Source of the DNA: Ascarosepion bandense
Lineage: Eukaryota; Mollusca; Cephalopoda; Sepiida; Sepiidae
Direction of reading: 5' to 3'
NCBI GenBank assembly: GCA_037127315.1
Contig: JBBBDQ010001186.1
Location: 4,131,396 to 4,195,395 of the forward strand
Length of the DNA: 64,000 bases
In this document: piece after piece, positions 20,715-29,776 of the stretch
Numbering within the stretch: position 1 is the first letter of the stretch
How the letters are laid out: the number at the start of each line of letters is the position of its first letter
Notes under the pieces: generated by a model
The model's input: only the letters and a program-made list of their open reading frames with translations
Database searches by the model: none
What the model was told of the DNA's origin: nothing
Program-made: the position numbers and the translations under genes

Positions 20715-21223
20715 CTTTACCACAGCATTTCTGCAAAAAAATTCAATTTTCATTTCGTCTGACCAAAGTACATTATCCCCAAATTCTGTAGGGTTGATTC
20801 AATGCTCATTTTCAAAATCCTGTCTAGCAAGAACGTGTTTTTCTCTTAAGAGGTGGCTCTTTGCTTGGTTTTCTCGAAAAAAATGTCATATGGGCGAAGT
20901 CAACGACAAATTGCATCCGTAGTCACTTTTACTGTGTACTTATCTCTTGTCCTCCATCACTTTCTTAAAACTCGGTGATCGTTGCCAACTTTTCTCGCTA
21001 ATAATCTTACTGTACGTTCTGTTATCTTTCTAAGAGGACCAGAGCTTTTTTGTGGGGAGTGGGGACAAATGGAATGACATGTCTTTCAGTGACGAACTAT
21101 CGTGCCAGCCGAACTCAATGGCACATTTAAGTAACTAGATATCTTCCTATAACCAAGTCTATTTGTATGAAGGTCAACAATACATTTACGGAGGTCGTGA
21201 TCAATTATTTGACTTTTCCCCAT
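20715..21223 (-). pseudogene. Tc1 transposase, N-terminal piece with first catalytic Asp
   Basis: The start is taken as M at 21223 (MGKSQIIDHDLRKCIVDLH), then TNRLGYRKISSYLNVPLSSA, GTIVRH: the first helix-turn-helix of the paired-like DNA-binding domain. A second HTH remnant follows (RKITERTVRLLARKVGNDHR), then stops, and near 20760 VLWSDEMKIEFF, the first catalytic Asp motif. Several stops and frameshifts make it a clear pseudogene. Confidence 0.88.
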
Positions 21224-21572
21224 TTTGTCAAGATTTAAAGGAAGTCGACAGAAAAAGAATGGCGGAAAACATTTAATCATTCCTAAATGTAATCATAAAA
21301 TTAATCTGAAACCTTCTAAAGAACAACCCTATCCTAATTTAATCTGAACAGAAAAAAAAATCTGTCGTAAATATAAAAAAAATGTGTTGTAAACTTTTGA
21401 GTTACTAAATATCGGTTTTTCTTCGTGAGATACTTTTTTAAAGTTATAAAAATATCAGATTGTTTGACTGATTACCTAAATATATCTTTCACAAGCAGTC
21501 AAAGTTTAATTAATGTAACCGCATTAGAAATACTAAAAAAAACATTTTTTATAATGTGTTGAAAACTTTTGC

Positions 21573-21850
21573 AAGTATATTTATATATATATATCTACCG
21601 AAATTTTGTTAAGAAAATATGTGTCCTTCAGCAGGTTTCCAATGACACACATTTTCCTAACAAAAATTCTCATAAATATTCAAACCGGTACAGGTTTATT
21701 TATGAATTATACTATTTAATTAAAAACAGAATATCAATTCAGATACGAGTATCTATTAAAAATAATGACAAGACAAATAAATTACATATGTTTGTTGTTA
21801 ATTCTATTTCATTAATCTCCGGAACTTTCCGTATCATTGTTTACATTACG
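21573..21850 (+). repeat. Interspersed element carrying one diverged satellite monomer
   Basis: 21726-21835 aligns with the 118-bp satellite monomer: shared acagaatatc, atacgagtatc, aaaaataatg, acaaat, then ttaatc and ctttccgt at the end. Upstream, 21640-21720 (cattttcctaacaaaaattctc, aaatattcaa.ccggta) matches the equivalent region at 22450-22520 and 48245-48310. So the monomer is part of a longer element. Confidence 0.75.
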
Positions 21851-21952
21851 ATACATTTTCAGAGCAGAGATGAATATTTAAGAGAAATAAAAAAAAATGT
21901 GTTTATAAGGCTTAATTCGGCCTCGTCTAATGTAAAATCATTCGTCAGTCGT

Positions 21953-22100
21953 GGTCCTAGGTATGACCATAAACTGCATCCGGCAGCAAGGCCTCTGATT
22001 GGGAGGTTGTGAAGAGCATGGAACCACCTCTTAATTGTTGTTGTTCCCAGGTCCGCCCTGACCCAGGGTGGTAGCACCTGTTAGAGTCTCAGCTATGGGT
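21953..22100 (-). repeat. Interspersed repeat shared with 59.4 kb
   Basis: The minus strand matches 59425-59570 on the plus strand: ggtgctaccac.ctgggt, aattaagaggtggttccatg, cctcccaatcagaggcc, ttgc.gccggatgca. About 150 bp, no ORF, unknown class. Confidence 0.85.
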
Positions 22101-22149
22101 AAATAGTCAACCCCCCCCACACCGGGGTCAAAATGCTATGAAAGTATTT

Positions 22150-22313
22150 ACCAACAAAACGTTTTTGGAATGAAAAATATATTACCAACAAAATCTTTTT
22201 CGAATGAAAAATACATTACCAACAAAACCATTTTTGAATGAAAAATCTATTACCAACAAAACCATTTTTGAATGAAAAATCTATTGCCAACAAAATCATT
22301 TTTGAATGAAAAG
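22150..22313. repeat. 34-bp tandem repeat, five copies
   Basis: accaacaaaa recurs at 22150, 22184, 22218, 22252 and 22286 (gccaac in the last), each followed by tttt-gaatgaaaaat. Confidence 0.95.
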
Positions 22314-22399
22314 AATAACTGACTTAAAATAAAAATACGTTTCTGGCCTTAGATGATACTTTAGATATTGATAGGCCGTTAAATAGGAACAAACAAACA

Positions 22400-22945
22400 A
22401 ACATTCGTGGTCGAGCGGTTACGACGCCCCAGATCAATTGATGACTTTCCCTATGACAGAAATTTTTCTAACAAAACTTCTCGAAAATATTCAAGTCGGT
22501 AGAGTTATATATTCTGTTTAATTAAGAACAGAAAAAGTCAGTTAAGGGCTATACATGATCCATGCTCGGGCGATCATATCTCAGAAGAGACATGACTGAC
22601 TGGACATGATTTTTCCGCAGCAGGTTGCCATTATTTTCAGCGGTAGACTGGTCGCCAATCAAGGCTATAGAATCCAATCTGTTCTGCTATTTAACCCATA
22701 GCTTGAGATAGAAGAGATAGATTAATACCTTTTCCAAGGGTAAGTGCATACAACGATTGCAACTAGAAATTTGAACTGGGGTCTCTGATTTTTCTTTCCG
22801 AGCCGATATCCAATGCCCCACAGCTCACACCCAAAATCAGAATATCTACTCCAATACGAGTATCTATAAAAAAAATAAAAGTGCAACCAAAAACATTCAA
22901 TATGTTGGTTGTTAATTCGCTTCTATAATCTCCGAACTTTCCGTA
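22400..22945 (+). mobile_element. tRNA-headed element with satellite-like tail, split by a SINE
   Basis: A-box tggtcgagcgg is at 22408-22418. The B-box region is deleted after ccctatgacag. The body aaatattcaagtcggtag (about 22487) runs to aattaagaacag, where SINE S4 interrupts. The tail resumes at about 22838 with cagaatatctact.caatacgagtatcta and ends ctccgaactttccgta. The tail is a satellite-like monomer. Same architecture as 48159-48430. Confidence 0.75.
22536..22837 (-). mobile_element. SINE (family S) inserted in the satellite-related element
   Basis: Minus orientation, 3' end gtcagttaagggctatacatg at the left, head ccgatatccaatgccccac at the right. Older looking than most copies (A- and B-box diverged). 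Confidence 0.82.
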
Positions 22946-22946
22946 G

Positions 22947-22948
<2 letters not shown>

Positions 22949-23000
<52 letters not shown>
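22949..23000. repeat. (AC)n microsatellite
   Basis: About 26 AC units between the satellite-related element and the next SINE. Confidence 0.98.
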
Positions 23001-23004
<4 letters not shown>

Positions 23005-23240
23005 CAGTTAAGTGCCATACTTGATACACGCTTGGGCGATCATGTCTCGAAAGAGACATGACTGACTGGGCAGAAGACTATCCCGGAGTAGGTTGCCATT
23101 GCTTTCTGCGGTAGACTGGTTGCCGACCAAGGCTATAGAACCCAATCTGTCCTGTTATTTAACCCATAACTGGAAGGAATAGGTGGATTAATACCTTTCC
23201 CAAGGGTATTTGCGCGTAAGTGAATGCAAGGAATTCAACT

Positions 23241-23243
<3 letters not shown>
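23001..23243 (-). mobile_element. SINE (family S), tRNA head replaced by (AC)n
   Basis: 3' end gtcagttaagtgccatact at the left. The body is well conserved to gaattcaactgg, where an (AC)n run takes over and the tRNA-derived head is missing. Confidence 0.85.
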
Positions 23244-23311
<68 letters not shown>

Positions 23312-23312
23312 C
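23243..23312. repeat. (AC)n(AT)n compound microsatellite
   Basis: AC run then TA run between a SINE and a LINE tail. Confidence 0.97.
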
Positions 23313-23317
23313 TATTG

Positions 23318-23457
23318 AAGGGGTGAAGAGGCTCATCCCTTGTTTCCTGTTTAGGATGTGGTTTCCGGCTTTCTTTTCTTTTCCAATTTTTTCACTCTTA
23401 CGTAGCCCCCTGCACATCAGTGGCGTTACCGCCTTGCTCGGGGTGATATGATTAAAA

Positions 23458-23458
<1 letters not shown>
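23318..23458 (+). mobile_element. LINE 3' end fragment
   Basis: Matches the minus-strand piece at 12650-12806, including gtggcgttaccgccttgctcg and the gattaaaaa tail. No coding part. Confidence 0.85.

Positions 23459-23511
<53 letters not shown>
23459..23511. repeat. (TA)n microsatellite
   Basis: TA run at the junction of the LINE tail and a foldback element. Confidence 0.96.
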
Positions 23512-23514
<3 letters not shown>

Positions 23515-23807
23515 CATGTAGTGTGGGTATAGAAGAATCCAAAGGAGTATCCTGTACATAGTGGTATAATAACTCTCTAAGAGAGCTCTAAATATATATA
23601 TGTATATAAATACATATAGAGCAAATATAAGAAAAATTAAGACAGACACGTTATTTCATGGTGAATCGGAAGTATAGGCCTATTTCAGCCGAACCATCAT
23701 CAGTTTCCATCTTTATTTTACAAAGGATTTTACACGAATCGTGTAAAATCCTTTGTAAAATAAAGGCGGAAATTTTACCATGAAATAACGTGTCTGCCTA
23801 AATTTTT

Positions 23808-23811
<4 letters not shown>
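23512..23811. mobile_element. Foldback element with one degenerate hammerhead motif
   Basis: Arms 23644-23732 and 23735-23803 pair around caaaggattttacacg. Minus strand 23709-23667 reads TGGAAA, CTGATGA, a short stem II, GAAA, taggcctat, A, CTTCCG: a hammerhead layout with one A-C mismatch in stem I. The right arm has lost the whole core by deletion (gcggaaa joins ttttaccatg). The left flank (gtacaggatactcctttgg in inverse, agagctct) matches 47100-47200 near the better copy at 46864-47080. Confidence 0.8.

Positions 23812-23884
<73 letters not shown>
23812..23884. repeat. (TA)n(GT)n compound microsatellite
   Basis: TA run then GT run. Confidence 0.97.
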
Positions 23885-23886
<2 letters not shown>

Positions 23887-24500
23887 GTGCTATATGAGCT
23901 GAATTTACTATTAGTAGATTTCAATATGCGTATTTTTCTAAAAAATATTGAACGAAGGAGATTTAAGCTAAGAAGCCAGCATAAAGAGCTATTTTGTAAC
24001 AAGATTAATTTGATTAAAGAATTGTGAACTTCGGATTGCTGATGCTTGGAATAAAATTAAACCAGTATGTATCTTTATCCAAATAAGTACTTGTTAGAAA
24101 GCCACCAGAAAAGCAAAACTGATCCACATTACCCGAAAAAAACAGTTAAGTGTGCCTAACAATCTAATGCTTTGCTGATTGTAATAATAGCCACCTTCTT
24201 ATGTGGAAACATCCAGCATTTATTGACTGAACAGCCATTGCTACTCGAGTTACACTTTTCATCAATTCTTGCCCGTCGGGATGGAACCAAAGCATAGGTT
24301 TACTTTTCCGCATCTCTAATGGTAAAAGTATTATTAGTTGTGTCCTTATAAGGAAACGTTCGCCATGTTTTGGTCTAGTGGCTACTTACTATGGACACTT
24401 TGAAGTGGTCTAATAGTAGCAACACGTGAGCACTATAATGTGTCACATCTAAGCAAAGAATAACTAAAGAAGATTTTAGCATTTTAAATACACTTGAGTG
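23885..24500. other. No recognisable feature
   Basis: AT-rich, apparently single-copy within the window. I see no ORF above noise and no element end. Confidence 0.5.
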
Positions 24501-24519
24501 TTAGATTTAAAAGTTACTG

Positions 24520-25139
24520 AGTTCGTCCGTCCGTTACGCCACTTACTCTCTATACGAGCTTTTCCTTCTCCTCTATATTTTTAAACGCTACTCTCCTCAG
24601 CCTTTGCCAAACGGAAGGGTAGTAAAGAGTGAGAGAGTAGGAGGAGAGAACCTATAGCATTACCGTATCAGTAGCAGCTTAAGGTGGTGGCTGTAGCAGT
24701 AATTGTTTGTGTATATCTGTGTGTGTACAATATAGTAGAAATAAGGTTTGTTGTCGTATCCCTCGACCTAATAACGAAATTTCTAGCCTATACACCCTTG
24801 GCCATTACTCAGTTGGTCTTTTCGGTATATAATGGACACAGGAGCCATGAATTTTCAGTAAAAAAAAAATTCTATTTCAAAATCTCTCACAAAATAGCGT
24901 ACAGTATTTTGGTTACGGTCTGTGCATACGCCGCTTAATATAAGATTACAGTAAAGTAGCTTCTATGGACAAAGCTTTTGTAGATATTTTAATAAAATTG
25001 CACTCTGTGTTATCGTTATTTTATTATCCAATACCTTTATGTTTGAAGACGTTACTGCCATTTGTAGTATGACACAGTAACATTTTCCCAGGAAATCATA
25101 ATTATCCTTTCGTGGAAATTCCACGGGTTCCGCTAGTTT
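24520..25139 (-). repeat. Interspersed repeat ending actagcggaacccgtggaa
   Basis: On the minus strand it begins actagcggaacccgtggaat followed by a short palindrome (cgtggaatttccacg), and may end near the cgtccgtccgttacg word at about 24530. The layout (an ACTAG start, GC-rich first 25 bp, sugar-pucker-like gac/cgt words near the end) resembles the CCCGGCG-type repeats. It has an 84-codon open frame that I do not consider real. Confidence 0.4.
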
Positions 25140-25166
25140 GTATATATGAATGTACTAGTTAGGAAT

Positions 25167-26150
25167 TCATAGAGAAATCGTAACATTATGGTAATTGTTG
25201 CCAAACTGGTAATTTTTTGCCCTCCATATGTGGTCACCTACGCCTGATTTTTCTATTTCAACTGCTGCTACGGTTTTACGAGGTTCCTGAAGTCTTATCT
25301 TAAAGAGGTATCCTGTTTCTCCTTTATATTTCCTGTCATAGCTGCATGGAACGCTGTACACACAGTCCTTAATCATGTTCTCCTTTAGGGAAGGTCATAC
25401 TCGGCGGATGTGATTGCGAAGGTCGTCCTGATGTTATATAGCCCACAGATCTATTGTATTTTACCGACAATCTCTTCACATAGCGTAGACATACTGTTGG
25501 GGAGTAGTTTTCGCACTGAAAATTATAATCGTGCTATGTCGGTTGCTACTCGACTTAACGCACCCTAAATATTAGGAACATGGTAATCATCCACTTTAAG
25601 CTGACTCCTTAGTATTCGGCTAACTGCCGACTTATATCAACTGCCTAGTAGTTCTACTGAACTCCAATAAAACTCTAAAGAACTCTCTAGGACTTCTCTG
25701 AACATCCAAGAACTTCTTGAGTTAACTTCCTGTTAACTCTTATAGGAGGGAGAGTCCATTATCTGAGGGATAGGTGTGCTTTACCTATAACACATACCGA
25801 ATTTTTTTTTCTCTTGCACACTTCTATACAAGTTTGTCAGAGATGCTGTCATGTACCCAAGGTAGTTGTTACTTATTCGATCTTGTTCGTTTGTCTCTGG
25901 TTCGCCGCTTTGATGTTGTAAGCAGCGAACAATCCATTTCTTTACACTGTATGGGTGGTGGGAAAATGAGGTATAAACTTGTGTACAGAAACTCAGCATC
26001 TCCATCAGGTCATCTATTGTTATAATGGTACATTTTCCTAGGAATGGGTTTGAGGCCAATCTATCTACCAATAGTGTCTTCTCTGTGGGTATCTCGATGA
26101 GCAAAGTAACCACGTCCAGGCTCACCATCTGGTTGGATTGAATGGGAGAC
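25167..26150 (-). pseudogene. Penelope-like element: RT remnant then GIY-YIG endonuclease
   Basis: The minus strand from 26128 reads MVSLDVVTLLIEIPTEKTL, then IDDLMEMLSFCTQ: the palm region around the first catalytic Asp of Penelope-like RTs. Downstream, in broken frames, come LCEEIVGKIQ and YNIRTTFAITSAEYDLP (thumb/linker region). From 25376 MIKDCVYSVPCSYDRKYKGE, TGYLFKIRLQE, EIEKSGVGDHIW is the GIY-YIG nuclease, with the YIG tyrosine/isoleucine changed to YKG. The order RT then endonuclease is canonical. Multiple stops. Its upstream side abuts a foldback carrying the related terminal repeat. Confidence 0.78.
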
Positions 26151-26189
26151 TTTGATTATTACAATGAAGCGGGGGGAGTTTCGGACATA

Positions 26190-26710
26190 TGATAGTAAAT
26201 TTTACAGTATTTACATTATTCGGATTATTCTCCTCATCTTTGTTACCATTTGTACGACGTTTCGGTCGTTGTACTCTCCGGCCTTATTCAGGTGCTAGGA
26301 ATTTCGAACCGAAACCTTTATTACAATCATTGAGGCATACGAACTCCATTCCTTGCGTAAAGCCTCGGTTGGAAGTCATGGGTTATCTCCCTCTAACCCT
26401 ACAAGTTACTTGTTCACCATTGCTGTCTTTAAGGACACATGGTATAGTGGATATAGACGTTGTTTAGTTCCTGACTTGACTCTTAGAGTTATGAGTTCAA
26501 TACCAGGCTACATCAGTGTTGAAGGAGAAAAAACATGACTATCAAAGGAGATTCGCAATGTAATGAGAATGATGTACGCCAGTGATCGTAATAAAGGGTT
26601 CAGTTCGAAATTCCTATCAGTTGAAGAAGACCGCAGCGTATAACGGCCGAAACGTCGTACAAATGGCAACAAAGAGGAGGACAATAGTCCGAATCATGTA
26701 AATAGTGTAT
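26190..26710. mobile_element. Foldback/terminal repeat of a Penelope-like element with tRNA-like insert
   Basis: The left arm (26195-26320) and right arm (26590-26706) are inverted copies: catttgtacgacgtttcgg, ctccggcctta.tcaggtg, gaatttcgaac. The right-arm sequence recurs at 61180-61310. The right arm on the plus strand and the left arm on the minus strand carry a CTGA..A...GAAAC pattern. The loop (about 26435-26520) holds a tRNA-like segment with A-box-like tggtatagtggatat and B-box-like gagttcaatacc. Confidence 0.7.
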
Positions 26711-26861
26711 ATATAGATCTGTTTTTCTCTCATTCAATCTAAGTTTATCTCACTTTCTGCCTTTCTAACTCTCTCTACATGCACAATCACACACATACAC
26801 ACACACAAACACAAGCACACACATATATCACTATCAGTTTATTCATATCTATCTCAATTAT

Positions 26862-26871
<10 letters not shown>

Positions 26872-26910
<39 letters not shown>
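26872..26910. repeat. (CT)n microsatellite
   Basis: About 19 CT units. Confidence 0.97.
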
Positions 26911-26939
26911 GCGTATATGTGTTTTTATTTTCTCCCGTA

Positions 26940-27400
26940 TTCTCTTCTATAAATACTTTCACGGCTTCTGCTCTGATGAACTTAGATCACTGGTGCCCCC
27001 TAAATACGAATTTGCACGAGATACTAGATTAGCAACTAGATCCCACCCTTTTACAGTGAAACCGATAAAATGCAGCCGTAACTTCTACTCCAACAGTTTC
27101 TTTCCTCGCACTTCCCGACTGTGGAATTCTCTTCCACACGATTGCTTCCCCGACGGCTACAATCTCCAGGAGTTTAAATGTAAGGTCAATAGACACCTCC
27201 TAACACACTAACCTGCTCCCATTCTATCAAACATTCTTCCCATCTGCCCAACCCTCATCCTCGCTATCCTTACTCATCTGTGACCTTCCTCCTGACATTC
27301 CCTATGTCTAACCACTCCTTCTCTTTACCTTCCCCTATGTAGCCCCATGCACAATAGTGGCAGTGGAATGCCTTGCTTGGGGTGAGATGATTAAAAAAAA
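26940..27400 (+). mobile_element. CR1/Jockey-like LINE, young 5'-truncated copy
   Basis: The coding end 26942-27211 is open: LFYKYFHGFCSDELRSLVPP, YEFARDTRLATRSHPFTVKP, SRLWNSLPHDCFPDGYNLQ, EFKCKVNRHLLTH, stop. The 3' UTR ends gccttgcttggggtgagatg plus poly-A. Almost identical in coding and UTR to 59880-60480, so the two copies are recent relatives. The 5' junction is at a YKYF codon next to tctcttcta. Confidence 0.9.
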
Positions 27401-27444
27401 AATCTATGTTTCTGTATTAATTTTCTATCCCTTCTTAGATATAC

Positions 27445-27700
27445 ACTAGCAGTTTAGTCCGGTTTCACTCGGGTAGTTTAAGGAATAATAAGAATAAAAA
27501 ACATATGATGAATTTACATAGCAAATACTTACACAACATCCACCCCCGTCACTTTTATAGATATAGATAACAATGTAGAATGTCTCTATTGGATTTCAGA
27601 TATATAGCTATAGATAATATAAAGTGGGGTGATCGATTCTATATGTTAATCAATACATAAACTGATCCCTGATTTTGTGGGGTAATAATATATATTTTTC
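27445..27700. repeat. Partial CCCGGCG-type repeat and small foldback
   Basis: acactagcagtttagtccgg (27445) resembles the start of the 4391 repeat. At 27606-27685 a small foldback (taaagtggggtgatcgat...aaactgatccctgatttt) of the kind fused to LINE tails at 20.2-20.6 kb and to SINEs at 15.1 and 29.7 kb. Confidence 0.6.
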
Positions 27701-27911
27701 TACCCCTAATTTTGGATTTCTGAAAAATTTCAAGGTGTCGTTAGCGTTCTAAAATTTTGATCTCCAACTGAGCGCAACTTCCGTCGAGCTAGACCGCAAA
27801 ATGCAGACGCTAAGTCGAATCTATCAAACAAATACTTACACAACGTCCACCCTCGTCACTTTTATAGATATAGATACATCTATATGTTCTCTTCTCTCTA
27901 TCGAACTTTGT

Positions 27912-27913
<2 letters not shown>

Positions 27914-27982
<69 letters not shown>
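27914..27982. repeat. (TC)n(TA)n compound microsatellite
   Basis: TC run then TA run beside the next interspersed repeat. Confidence 0.97.
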
Positions 27983-27985
<3 letters not shown>

Positions 27986-27989
27986 ACAC

Positions 27990-28478
27990 ATCTAGACTTA
28001 TTTATAAATGGAACTTTGTGTATGTGTGTCCGTTACCTATAGACTTCGAAACTGCTAAACCGATTTTCTTCAAAATTTACACAGTTGTACTATAAGCGTC
28101 TGCGAGTGTTCTTAGCTATCTTTTGTGTTGAGGTACCCCCGATAAATATCGAAAATCGATAATCGAAAAAATCGGATTATATAAGGAGTGGTCCGAATTT
28201 AATCAAATTTGATACACTCATAGACAAAGACATAAGAAACGATATTCAGAAGTTTCAAGGTTGCAGTTCTTACAATAGTGCAGTAACTCGATAATATATA
28301 TATATATATATAAAAGGCAAGATGTTTGTGTGTCAGTCTACGGTTTCGCTTTAACTGGAAACAACTACTACTTTTTAGTCTTTCGTGCCAACGTCCAAAG
28401 AATCTGAGCTCCAGGACCATGGATTAGTTTTAAAGCTTTCATTACACCCGAGCAACGCCGGGCTATACTGCTAGTATA
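27990..28478 (-). repeat. CCCGGCG-type interspersed repeat, near full length
   Basis: Minus-orientation counterpart of 4391-4905. It ends (plus strand) cgagcaacgccgggctatac then tgctagt. It has a (TA)n at 28292-28312 where the other copy has a shorter TA run, and an extra block (about 28315-28395) absent from the first copy. Confidence 0.78.
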
Positions 28479-28499
28479 TATATGCATGTATGAAAAATT

Positions 28500-28702
28500 A
28501 AAAATATCATTAAAAGAGATCCTATCCTTAAATGGGAGATATTAAAAAGATGTTCAAACTGCAAAGTAGGTAGTAAGTTCTGTAAATTATGCGGGGAAGA
28601 AAAATTAGCCATAGCATTGTTCGAACCCTCGCGGAACTTGCTAAATTCTAAAACTGAAATTTTGAATAAATGTAAACAGGTAAAAAATTGCTTATTCAAT
28701 TA
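28500..28702 (+). pseudogene. Penelope-like endonuclease C-terminus with Cys cluster
   Basis: The plus frame reads ISLKRDPILKWEILKRC, SNCKVGSKFCKLCGEEKLAI, ALFEPSRNLLNSKTEILNKC, KQVKNCLFN, stop. The C-x2-C...C-x2-C cluster followed by LN(S/K)xxEI..KC is the C-terminal part of the GIY-YIG region in one Penelope lineage. No stops in about 65 codons, but the RT and most of the nuclease are missing. The 5' side abuts the CCCGGCG repeat. Confidence 0.65.
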
Positions 28703-29138
28703 GTGTTTTTTTTTCTTTTTTTAGTTGTAATAAAAGTTGTTCTACCCTGCTTGTCTTGGTTTCTTCTTTACTTGAGTACTATATATTTGCGGTTTTAATT
28801 TTAGTTGTTAGCCTCTTACCCTGAAGAACCGTTGTGTGAAACCGCGGTAGCTGATGGTTCGCTTCTAGATTTCTTGTATTGTATTCTCGCTCTACTTTCG
28901 TAATTTCGTATAGAGCACTTTATTGTTAAGGTTTCGTTTTAGGTTTTTTTTTCTTTCCAACGGGCACTAGACGTATTGTTCTTGTGCGCTGTTTGTTTCT
29001 TTTTTTCTCCCCCCTTTATTTAACCCACGAGGGGATCCTCGCCGGGTTATAGGAAGGTTTAAATTACTGTTAAGTTAGCACTATTTTTGGAAGTTCAGTC
29101 ACTTATTATTAGTGTTGCCTTACTGTGATTAGGTTCAT

Positions 29139-29140
<2 letters not shown>
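28703..29140 (+). repeat. Downstream terminal repeat of the Penelope-like fragment
   Basis: It follows the endonuclease stop. It contains accctgaagaaccgttgtg then tgaaaccgcggta, a CTGANGA...GAAAC pattern without a convincing stem I, and ends near 29060 with gggttataggaagg. 28905-29060 is repeated in inverse at 10290-10490. Confidence 0.5.

Positions 29141-29142
<2 letters not shown>

Positions 29143-29226
<84 letters not shown>
29143..29226. repeat. (TA)n(GT)n compound microsatellite
   Basis: TA run then GT run. Confidence 0.98.
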
Positions 29227-29228
<2 letters not shown>

Positions 29229-29485
29229 AAAGATTTAATTAATATTTTTACGATTTGCCTCTATAATCGCTTCCCATCGTGCATGAGTATATTTACAAAC
29301 TAAAATAAGCAACATCTTAATTTGTAATTATCAAAACGTACTTAGTAGCGCATTAAGATGACAAATATATGCAAATATATGCAAATAAATTGAATTATTC
29401 GGTCAAGAATAATAGAGGGTGAGTCAGGCCCAGAAAATAGAGTGCGTCACCGGAAGAACTGCGGTCAAAATAGTTTTTCGTCATT

Positions 29486-29757
29486 CAGTCAGTTAAGAGC
29501 CATACGTGATACACGCTTTGGGCGATCATGTCCCGAAAGAGACATGACTGACTGGGCAGAAGATTATCCCACAGTAGGTTACTATTGCTTTCTGCGGTAG
29601 ACTGGTTGCCAGCCAAGGCTATAGAACCCAATCTGTCCTGTTATTTGACTTATAGCTAGAGGGGGAAGAGATGTATTATATTATTAAGTAATAAATAGTG
29701 GGGGATCATTTTATTATTTCATAACAATATAAAACTGATCCCCAACTTTATACGAAG
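29486..29757 (-). mobile_element. SINE (family S) fused to a small foldback, flanking the satellite
   Basis: 3' end gtcagttaagagccatacg at the left. The body runs to ttgacttatagctagaggg, then gagatgtattatatta and the foldback gtgggggatcattttatt...aaactgatccccaacttta. Same junction as 14917-15204. The satellite array begins 20 bp further right. Confidence 0.8.
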
Positions 29758-29776
29758 TAGAATCCTTAACGAAACT

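Larger units (their letters stand above)
16630..21572 (-). mobile_element. Tc1/mariner transposon broken into three pieces by nested insertions
   Basis: Minus-strand element. The right terminal repeat (21381-21572) and left terminal repeat (about 16630-16812) are inverted copies about 180-190 bp long. Each has an inner and an outer copy of a (t)gtgttg.aaacttttg motif, the IR/DR layout known from Tc1-like elements. Between them lie, in correct order, the N-terminal (20715-21223), central (19692-19912) and C-terminal (16888-17075) transposase parts. They are separated by a LINE-tail block (about 19990-20700) and by a block of LINE, tandem repeats, SINE and unknown sequence (about 17080-19690). 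The native element would be about 1.7 kb. Confidence 0.85.
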
